A DNA stretch of 64,000 nt from Ancylobacter aquaticus (GTDB taxonomy: Bacteria > Pseudomonadota > Alphaproteobacteria > Rhizobiales > Xanthobacteraceae): positions 434,001 through 498,000 of the forward strand of contig NZ_SMFY01000001.1 of the NCBI RefSeq assembly GCF_004339465.1, read 5' to 3'. A program made the translations under genes and the position numbers. Below are positions 58,005 through 64,000 of this stretch, piece by piece; the first letter of the stretch is position 1; every line of letters starts with the position of its first letter. Under the pieces are notes generated by a model that was not told where the DNA came from, searched no databases, and saw only the letters and a program-made list of their open reading frames with translations.

Positions 58005-59759
58005 ATGAACGCAAATGCGAAGACCGAAACGCGCAAGACGCCGGACACGTTGCGCAGCGCGCGCTATTTCGCGCATGACGACCTGCGCAGCTTCGGCCAC
58101 CGCTCGCGGCTGCGGCAGATGGGCTATGCGCCGGAGGACTGGGTGGGCAAGCCGGTCATCGGCATCCTCAATACCTGGTCGGACTTCAACCCCTGCCACG
58201 GGCACTTCAGGTCGCGCGTCGAGGACGTCAAGCGCGGCGTGCTGCAGGCCGGCGGTTTCCCGCTGGAGCTTCCGGTGCATTCGGCCTCGGAGACCTTCCT
58301 CAAGCCGACGTCGATGCTCTACCGCAACATGGCGGCAATGGAGATCGAGGAGGGAATCCGCGCCCACCCCATCGACGGCGCGGTGCTGATGGGCGGTTGC
58401 GACAAGAGCACGCCGGCGCTGCTCATGGGGGCGACCAGCGCGGGCGTCCCTGCGATCTACCTGCCGGCCGGGCCCATGCTGCGCGGCAACTGGAAGGGCC
58501 GGACATTGGGGTCGGGCTCCGACGCCTGGAAATTCTGGGACGAGCGACGCGCGGGCCTGATCGACGAGAAGGCTTGGAACGAGATCGAAGGCGGCATCGC
58601 CCGGTCGTTCGGCCACTGCATGACCATGGGCACCGCCTCGACCATGACCGCCATCGCCGACGCGCTCGGCATGACGTTGCCCGGCGCCTCCTCCATTCCC
58701 GCCGCCGATGCCGGCCATAACCGCATGGCCGCCGCCTGCGGGCGGCGCATCGTGGACATGGTGTGGGAGGACCTCGTCCCCGCGCGTATCCTCACCCGCC
58801 CCGCCTTCGAAAACGCGATCACCGTCGCCATGGCGATGGGCTGCTCGACCAATGCCATCATCCACCTGATCGCGCAGGCGCGCCGGGCCGGCGTCGACAT
58901 CGGCCTCGACGATTTCGACCGGGCGAGCCGGATCGTTCCCGTCATCGCCAATGTGCGCCCCTCCGGCGAGACCTATCTCATGGAGGACTTCTTCTTCGCG
59001 GGAGGGTTGCCGGCGCTGATGAGCCGGCTGACGGACCACCTCCATCTCGACGCGCTCACCGTCACCGGGCGAACGCTCGGCGAAAACATCGCCGGCGCGA
59101 AGGTGCATGACGACGACGTCATCCGCACCGTCGACAACCCGATCTATGCCGAGGGCGCGCTTGCGGTGCTGCGGGGCAATCTCGCTCCCGAAGGCTGCGT
59201 CATCAAGCCGAGCGCCTGCGCGCCGCATCTGCTCGCCCACACCGGCCCGGCGCTGGTGTTCGACGATTATCCCAGCCTCAAGGCGGCCGTCGACGATGAG
59301 GGCCTCGACGTCACGCCAGACCATGTGCTGGTGCTGCGCAATGCCGGCCCGCTTGGCGGCCCCGGCATGCCGGAATGGGGCATGCTGCCCCTCCCGAAGA
59401 AGCTGGTTAAGCAGGGCGTGCGCGACATGCTGCGCCTCTCCGACTCGCGCATGAGCGGCACCAGCTACGGCGCCTGCATCCTCCATGTCTCGCCCGAAAG
59501 CTATGTCGGCGGCCCGCTGGCGCTGTTGCGGACGGGCGATCTGGTGCGGGTGGACGTGCCCGCCCGCCGCATCGACATGCTGGTCGCCGAGGAGGAACTG
59601 GAGCGCCGCCGCGCCGCGCTGATCCCGCCGCTGCCGCATTACGAGCGCGGCTATGGGTGGATGTTCTCGCGCCACATCCGGCAGGCGCATGAGGGCTGCG
59701 ACTTCGACTTCCTGGAAACCTCCTTTGGCGCGCCTGTCGGCGAGCCGTCCATCTACTGA
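58005..59759 (+). CDS. IlvD/Edd-family sugar-acid dehydratase (L-arabinonate dehydratase-like)
   Basis: 584 residues. Three cysteines that ligate the Fe-S cluster in this family are visible: Cys64 (FNPCHGHF), Cys132 (GGCDKSTPALL) and Cys205 (HCMTMGTASTM). Removes water from aldonic acids such as L-arabinonate, D-xylonate or L-fuconate to give 2-keto-3-deoxy acids. The immediately following HpcH/HpaI aldolase fits the next step. ATG at 58005 chosen; the frame is open back to a GTG at 57951, but that stretch is the intercistronic hairpin. Substrate among pentonates cannot be fixed from sequence. Confidence 0.92.
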   Translation: MNANAKTETRKTPDTLRSARYFAHDDLRSFGHRSRLRQMGYAPEDWVGKPVIGILNTWSDFNPCHGHFRSRVEDVKRGVLQAGGFPLELPVHSASETFLKPTSMLYRNMAAMEIEEGIRAHPIDGAVLMGGCDKSTPALLMGATSAGVPAIYLPAGPMLRGNWKGRTLGSGSDAWKFWDERRAGLIDEKAWNEIEGGIARSFGHCMTMGTASTMTAIADALGMTLPGASSIPAADAGHNRMAAACGRRIVDMVWEDLVPARILTRPAFENAITVAMAMGCSTNAIIHLIAQARRAGVDIGLDDFDRASRIVPVIANVRPSGETYLMEDFFFAGGLPALMSRLTDHLHLDALTVTGRTLGENIAGAKVHDDDVIRTVDNPIYAEGALAVLRGNLAPEGCVIKPSACAPHLLAHTGPALVFDDYPSLKAAVDDEGLDVTPDHVLVLRNAGPLGGPGMPEWGMLPLPKKLVKQGVRDMLRLSDSRMSGTSYGACILHVSPESYVGGPLALLRTGDLVRVDVPARRIDMLVAEEELERRRAALIPPLPHYERGYGWMFSRHIRQAHEGCDFDFLETSFGAPVGEPSIY

Positions 59760-59776
59760 GAGCAAAGGATCGTCTC

Positions 59777-60553
59777 GTGGAACTACCTGCCAACCACTTC
59801 AAGCGCGGCATCCATGCCGGCGACCAGCAGCTCGGCCTCTGGTGCAGCCTCGCCAGCCACATCACCGTCGAGATCCTCGCCGGCTCCGGCTATGACTGGC
59901 TGCTGATCGACACCGAGCACTCGCCCAACGAACTGCCCATGGTGTTCTCGCAGCTTCAGGCCTGCATGGAGAACAAGGTGCAACCGATCGTCCGCCCGCC
60001 CGTCACCGATGCGATCTGGGCCAAGCGCTATCTCGATGCCGGCGTGCAGAGCTTCCTCTTCCCGATGGTCGAGACGGCCGAGCAGGCGGCCGCCGCGGTG
60101 GCCTATACGCGCTACCCGCCGGAGGGCGTACGCGGCTTCGCGGCATCCTCGCGCGCCTCGCGCTTCGGCCGGGTGAAGGATTATTACAGCCGGGCACAAG
60201 AGGAAATCTGCGTTCTGGTGCAGATCGAATCGAAGCTCGGCATGGAGAATCTGGAGGCGATCTGCGCCGTTCCGGGGATTGACGGCGTCTTCATCGGGCC
60301 GGGCGATCTCTCCGCCGACATCGGCTATCTCGGCGACCAGGGCAATGAGGCGGTGGTCACGCTGATCGAAGGGCTGGTCGGGCGCATCGTCAAGGCCGGC
60401 AACCGCGCCGGCATTCTCACCGGCGACGAAGGGCTCGCCCGTCGCTACATCGCGGCCGGCAACATCTTCACCGCCGTCGGTTCCGACGCCGGACTTCTGG
60501 CGCGCGGTTCCGAGGCGCTGGCGCGACGCTTCCGCGCTTCCAGCATCGCGTGA
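59777..60553 (+). CDS. HpcH/HpaI-family class II aldolase (2-keto-3-deoxy sugar acid aldolase)
   Basis: 258 residues, TIM barrel. Family blocks: YDWLLIDTEHSPNELP (acid-base His and Asp), VQPIVRPPVTDAIWAKRYLDAGVQSFLFPMVETAEQA, VLVQIESKLGMENLEAICAVPGIDGVFIGPGDLSADIG (metal-binding Glu and Asp). It should split a 2-keto-3-deoxy acid into pyruvate plus an aldehyde (glycolaldehyde for a pentonate). GTG start at 59777 with AAAGGA upstream. Ends the operon; a strong hairpin follows. Confidence 0.93.
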   Translation: MELPANHFKRGIHAGDQQLGLWCSLASHITVEILAGSGYDWLLIDTEHSPNELPMVFSQLQACMENKVQPIVRPPVTDAIWAKRYLDAGVQSFLFPMVETAEQAAAAVAYTRYPPEGVRGFAASSRASRFGRVKDYYSRAQEEICVLVQIESKLGMENLEAICAVPGIDGVFIGPGDLSADIGYLGDQGNEAVVTLIEGLVGRIVKAGNRAGILTGDEGLARRYIAAGNIFTAVGSDAGLLARGSEALARRFRASSIA

Positions 60554-60591
60554 CTCAAGGTTCGACAATCACGCGACCTCAATGAGAAATC

Positions 60592-60638
60592 GCGGGCGGC
60601 CCGGCCCAGCCTTGTAAAGGCAGGCCCGGGCCGCCCGC
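60592..60638. terminator. Large hairpin after the sugar-acid operon
   Basis: Perfect 13-bp arms GCGGGCGGCCCGG (60592-60604) and CCGGGCCGCCCGC (60626-60638), with a small inner GCCTT-GTA-AAGGC stem (60609-60621). Lies 39 bases past the aldolase stop. Lacks a T-run. Confidence 0.7.
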
Positions 60639-60795
60639 ACGGTCAATATGGCGAGGACACCACCCGATCGGCGATCCAGCCGCCTGCGCCGTGCCCCGAG
60701 AGGAGCGCGCATGGCTGTGGCGGCATTGCACTCGGCGCCGCTGGGGGTAACCATGCCCGGAGAGGGGCGGGCAACTCACGGGAAGGAACCACGTC

Positions 60796-61998
60796 ATGTC
60801 GGACAAGCCGGACGAGCGCCTCGACCGCCGGAACTTCATGATCGCGTCCGCTGCGACGATCAGTGCCTCGGCCGGGCTGGTCGCCGCTGCTCCCTCCGCC
60901 AACGCCCAGAGCACGGTGGACGCTGCCGGCCCGTCCCCCGGCGTGGCAGCGGCGACCGTCTATACCGGCGACGTCATCCAGGGGAAGAAGGTCGTCAGCG
61001 CGCTCGACGTCAATGATCTGGAGCCGGGAAAGAAGCATCATCTGTATTTCCAGGGCGTCGAGATGCCCAGCGGACAGCACTGGTATGTGTCCGTCACCGT
61101 CGCCCGGGGCGCGCAGCCGGGAAAGCGTGTCGTCCTGGTCAGCGGCGTGCACGGCGACGAGATGAGTTCCGTGCACACGGTCCAGACCGTGATGAACCAG
61201 CTCGATCCGGCCCGGATGTCGGGCACGGTCATGGCCGTCACCGACGTGTCGCGCCCGGCTCTGGAGGGCATGCAGCGCCGATGGCCCAATGCGGGGCGAG
61301 GCGCCGATCTGATCGACATGAACCGGGAATGGCCCGGCAATGAGAACGGCCTCACCGCCCCCAGCCGCCATGCCGGCCTGCTGTTCAACCGGCTGCTGCG
61401 GCCCAACGCCGATGCCGCCATCGACTTCCACACCGGGACCACCGGGTTCGACGTCGCCGCCTTCAACATTGGCGGCATGGATGTGCCGGGGGTCAAGGCG
61501 ATGGTGGAGCTCTATCCGGTCGGCCAGATCTTCGACAACCACGTCTATCCCGGCGTCCTGCACAACGCCTTCATGGACGTCGGCATTCCCGCCTTCACGC
61601 CGGAAATCGGCGCGGCCCGCGTGCTCGACCTCGGGATGATCGCGCTGTTCGTGGAAGGCACGATGAACGTGCTCAAGCATCACGGCATCGTCGCCGGGCC
61701 GATGGGGCGCACGGGCAAGGATGTGAGCGTCTTCGTCGGCAACAGTGCGTTCCCGATCCTGGCGACCGCAGGCGGGATCGTCGAGCATCTGGTCGGGCTG
61801 AACGACAAGGTGAAACCCGGACAGAAGGTCGCCGTCCAGCGCGACAGCTTCGGCGAACTGGTCGCCGAATACACGAGCGGCGTGGCCGGAAAAGTGACCG
61901 GCCAGCGCAGCGACGCGATGGCCGAGCCCGGCAATCCTCTGGTGTTCATCCTGTTCCACAAGGATGTACCGGATCAGGGCGAGACCTATCCCGAGTGA
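60796..61998 (+). CDS. Tat-exported zinc deacylase, succinylglutamate desuccinylase/aspartoacylase (M14) family
   Basis: 400 residues. N-terminus DRRNFMIASAATISASAGLVAAAPSANAQ is a Tat signal. Zinc ligands are visible as His119-Gly-Asp-Glu122 in SGVHGDEMSS and His212 in AIDFHTGT; the substrate arginine region is DMNREWPGNENGL. Members hydrolyse N-acyl amino acids or carboxypeptidase-type bonds; a periplasmic location suggests processing an N-acylated compound before import by the polyamine-type transporter at 62960. GGAAGGAA lies before the ATG. Confidence 0.9.
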   Translation: MSDKPDERLDRRNFMIASAATISASAGLVAAAPSANAQSTVDAAGPSPGVAAATVYTGDVIQGKKVVSALDVNDLEPGKKHHLYFQGVEMPSGQHWYVSVTVARGAQPGKRVVLVSGVHGDEMSSVHTVQTVMNQLDPARMSGTVMAVTDVSRPALEGMQRRWPNAGRGADLIDMNREWPGNENGLTAPSRHAGLLFNRLLRPNADAAIDFHTGTTGFDVAAFNIGGMDVPGVKAMVELYPVGQIFDNHVYPGVLHNAFMDVGIPAFTPEIGAARVLDLGMIALFVEGTMNVLKHHGIVAGPMGRTGKDVSVFVGNSAFPILATAGGIVEHLVGLNDKVKPGQKVAVQRDSFGELVAEYTSGVAGKVTGQRSDAMAEPGNPLVFILFHKDVPDQGETYPE

Positions 61999-62031
61999 CG
62001 ACGTCGCACCCGCCGCGAAGCCCGAGGAGGG

Positions 62032-62766
62032 TCAAGCCCCGGCGAATAGCCTGCCAAGATCGACGCTCTTGCGGGTGTCGCGGTCGAGATCAAGGCGATC
62101 CTCCACATTGCCGAGGTGCTCTTCCATCAGCAGAACGGCCTGCGCGTCGTCGTCCGTCAGAAGTGCGTCGAGGATCATCTGGTGTTCGTGGTGCGAGCAG
62201 CTTGGCTGGCCGGGCTTCTCATAGACCAGGATCACCAGCGCCTCGCGGGTGATGAGCTCGCGCAGGAAGCGCAGCAAGATGCCGTTGCCGGCGATCTCGG
62301 CCAGCAGCAGGTGAAACTCGCCGGACAGCCGCACCATCTCCTGCCAGTCGCGGCGCGCTTCGGCGGCGACCTCCAGGGCGATGTGGCGGTTCAGCGATGC
62401 GAGTTCCGCCTTGCCGAGCCGGCCGGCCAGCAGCCGCACGATGGTGCCCTCGATGCCACGTCGCGCGGCGAAGATCTCGCGGGCTTCCTTCGGCGTCGGC
62501 TGAAACACCGAGGCCCCCTTATTGGGCTCGATCGTTACCAGCCCGGCATAGGCGAGCCGCGAGAACACCTTCCGAATGCGCGCCCGGCTGACGCCGAAGA
62601 TCTGGCGCATCTCATCTTCGCGCAGACGCGTGCCCGGTGGCAGATCCTGCGCGGCGATGGCCGCGTGGATCTTCGCGTAGATGGCGTCGTCGGCGCCGCC
62701 TCCGCGCGCGTCGTCCTGCGCGTCCGCGCCACCGCCCACGTCGCCGGTTCCATCCTCGCGTGCCAT
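62032..62766 (-). CDS. GntR-family regulator with FCD domain
   Basis: 244 residues. N-terminal winged helix IYAKIHAAIAAQDLPPGTRLREDEMRQIFGVSRARIRKVFSRLAYAGLVTIEPNKGASVFQPT and an FCD helical domain with GEFHLLLAEIAGN and CSHHEHQMILDAL, a histidine-rich metal site. Points away from the ABC operon that begins at 62960 and is separated by an operator-like region. It likely controls uptake and deacylation of the same compound. Confidence 0.93.
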   Translation of the reverse strand: MAREDGTGDVGGGADAQDDARGGGADDAIYAKIHAAIAAQDLPPGTRLREDEMRQIFGVSRARIRKVFSRLAYAGLVTIEPNKGASVFQPTPKEAREIFAARRGIEGTIVRLLAGRLGKAELASLNRHIALEVAAEARRDWQEMVRLSGEFHLLLAEIAGNGILLRFLRELITREALVILVYEKPGQPSCSHHEHQMILDALLTDDDAQAVLLMEEHLGNVEDRLDLDRDTRKSVDLGRLFAGA

Positions 62767-62882
62767 CGCCCACCGTATCGAAATTGCTACCGCATGTAGA
62801 CATGTAGCCGATCAGATGTCGAGTGAAGTGCCCATTTTTGTATCATGACGCGCAAATAATTGGTGCACATAACTGCATTGTT

Positions 62883-62912
62883 TTGTCGACAATCCTATGT
62901 ACGATTATCGAC
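62883..62912. promoter_or_regulatory. Candidate GntR operator between regulator and ABC operon
   Basis: TTGTCGACAA (62883-62892) is a perfect ten-base palindrome and also the left arm of GTCGACAATC-N8-GATTATCGAC (62885-62912), an inverted repeat with one mismatch. A separate CATGTAGACATGTAG direct repeat lies near 62793. Both are in the 193-base divergent spacer. Confidence 0.6.
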
Positions 62913-62959
62913 GTCAAAACGGCGCGCTGGCGCCGCCTCCTCTCTGATGAGGGTGCTCC

Positions 62960-63895
62960 GTGTCGCTCGATCTGACCGAAGGTTCCAGGCCGATCCCCGT
63001 TGTTGCAGCGGCATCCGGTGTCGCCGCGCGACGCCGGCGACTGCTTCCGGCGTTCGTCCTTCTTGGCCCGGTGGTGGTTTTCTTTCTCGCCGTGTTTATC
63101 ATCCCGGTCGGGCTGATGGTGCGCTACAGCTTCCTGCAGCAGATGCCCGACGGCACGCTGAGCGACACGTTCACGCTGGCGAACTACATCCGGCTCGGCG
63201 CCGTCGATCTCTACCGAAACGTCATCATCACCACGTTGCGCATCAGCCTGTTCACCACCATCGGCGCCATGCTGCTGGCCTATCCGCTGGCACTGGTCAT
63301 CGCGCGCGGACCGGCGCTGATCGGCCGGGCGATCACCGTGCTGGTGATCGCACCGCTGCTGGTGAACGTGGTGGTGCGGGCCTATGGCTGGCGCATCATC
63401 CTCGGCAACGGCAATAGCGGCGTGCTCAACTGGGCGCTGTCCTCCATCGGCCTCGGACCCGTCGAAATTCTCTACACCGAATGGGCTGTCATCATCGGCT
63501 CGATGCAGGTGTTCCTGCCGATGATGGTGCTGCCGCTCGCCGCCGCCATCGGGCGCATCGACCCGGCGGTGGAAGACGCGGCCCGCACGCTCGGCGGGTC
63601 CAGTCTGGCGGTGTTCCGCCGCGTGACGCTGCCGCTCAGCGTGCCGGGGCTCGGGGTGGGCTGCACGCTGGTGTTCTCGCTCACCGCCTCGTCCTTCATC
63701 CTGCCGGCGCTGCTCGGCGGCAGCTTCACCAAGATGCTCGGCACGCTGGTGGAAGAGCAGATTCTCACCGTGTTCGACTGGCCGTTCGGCGCCGCCATCG
63801 CCACCGCGATGGTGCTGATCGTGATGGCGATCAACCTCGCCTATATGGCGCTGATCGAGCGGCGCTTCCGCTCCCGTGCGACGGAGGCCGCGTGA
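62960..63895 (+). CDS. Polyamine-type ABC permease, PotB-like
   Basis: 311 residues, about six helices; the EAA loop reads VEDAARTLGGSSLAVFRRVTLPLSVPGLGVG. GTG at 62960 with GAGGG upstream. A second, partial permease overlaps its stop. Unlike the operon at 7852-12807, the visible part begins with permeases; binding protein and ATPase, if present, would lie beyond the window. Confidence 0.93.
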   Translation: MSLDLTEGSRPIPVVAAASGVAARRRRLLPAFVLLGPVVVFFLAVFIIPVGLMVRYSFLQQMPDGTLSDTFTLANYIRLGAVDLYRNVIITTLRISLFTTIGAMLLAYPLALVIARGPALIGRAITVLVIAPLLVNVVVRAYGWRIILGNGNSGVLNWALSSIGLGPVEILYTEWAVIIGSMQVFLPMMVLPLAAAIGRIDPAVEDAARTLGGSSLAVFRRVTLPLSVPGLGVGCTLVFSLTASSFILPALLGGSFTKMLGTLVEEQILTVFDWPFGAAIATAMVLIVMAINLAYMALIERRFRSRATEAA

Positions 63896-64000
63896 TGTCG
63901 GAGAACGGTCTCGGGCGCGCCGCGCCGCTCATCTACACGCTCACCTTCCTCATCGTGCTGTTCCTGCTGCTGCCGCTGATCTTCCCTATAGTGCTGTCGA
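63895..64000 (+). CDS. N-terminal part of a PotC-like ABC permease, cut by window edge
   Basis: 35 codons: MSENGLGRAAPLIYTLTF followed by a hydrophobic helix (LIVLFLLLPLIFPIVL). The ATG shares one base with the previous stop (TGATG). Position and hydrophobic N-terminus fit the second permease of the transporter. Confidence 0.75.
   Translation, partial: MSENGLGRAAPLIYTLTFLIVLFLLLPLIFPIVLS

Overview
The window is 64 kb of GC-rich, tightly packed DNA. Genes often overlap by 1-8 bases, and the content is typical of a soil or plant-associated alphaproteobacterium: many ABC and TRAP uptake systems, LysR/GntR/GlxA regulators, LysG-LysE type export and sugar-acid catabolism. The order Hyphomicrobiales (a Xanthobacteraceae-like organism) is my best inference; no rRNA, tRNA or housekeeping marker is present to prove it. 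I saw no phage, transposase, CRISPR array or plasmid function. This is metabolic accessory chromosome made of nutrient-specific modules.

Layout. (1) 1-6600, minus strand: a branched-chain/hydrophobic amino-acid-type ABC system (SBP, fused LivH-LivM permease, LivG, LivF) with a RidA-like deaminase and a LysR regulator. (2) 6697-12807: a GlxA-type regulator facing a polyamine/opine-type ABC system (SBP, ATPase, two permeases) that ends in a proline-racemase-family enzyme. (3) 12883-19600, minus: an acid-sugar (tetronate-type) module with OtnC-like decarboxylase, DctM/DctQ/DctP TRAP transporter, OtnK-like kinase, FadR-type regulator and a 3-hydroxyacyl-CoA-dehydrogenase-fold dehydrogenase, headed by a long interrupted palindrome. 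(4) 19902-29037, minus: an Fe3+/phosphonate-type ABC transporter (SBP, double permease, ATPase) next to a PgtC-PgtB-PgtA-like periplasmic sensor, histidine kinase and sigma54-activating response regulator; the ABC operon carries an excellent sigma54 promoter. (5) 29146-30787: divergent LysE/ArgO exporter and ArgP/LysG regulator.

(6) 30950-38183: an HdeD-like membrane protein fused to a predicted cysteine-hydrolase domain, an MFS transporter, a lytic transglycosylase, a serine beta-lactamase-like hydrolase and a CadC/HilA-like regulator. (7) 39072-44765: a 1897-residue autotransporter whose passenger contains a tandem ~425-residue duplication. (8) 44805-52935: a second Liv-type ABC system with an AhpD-like protein, an NtaA/DszA-type flavin monooxygenase and its flavin reductase, faced by a LysR regulator. 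(9) 53048-56077: a Tat-exported BBE-type flavoprotein and an ArsR regulator with a double AHSA1-domain protein. (10) 56109-60553: a GntR regulator, Bug-type receptor, IlvD/Edd-type sugar-acid dehydratase and HpcH/HpaI aldolase, together a plausible L-arabinonate-like route to pyruvate plus an aldehyde. (11) 60796-64000: a Tat-exported zinc deacylase, a GntR regulator and the start of another polyamine-type ABC operon cut by the window edge.

Two themes stand out. Six transport-associated binding-protein genes are each followed by a stable hairpin before the next gene, whereas the PgtC-like binding protein fused by translation coupling to a kinase has none. The region-4 system looks like a complete sense-and-import circuit in which two related binding proteins split the sensing and transport roles.
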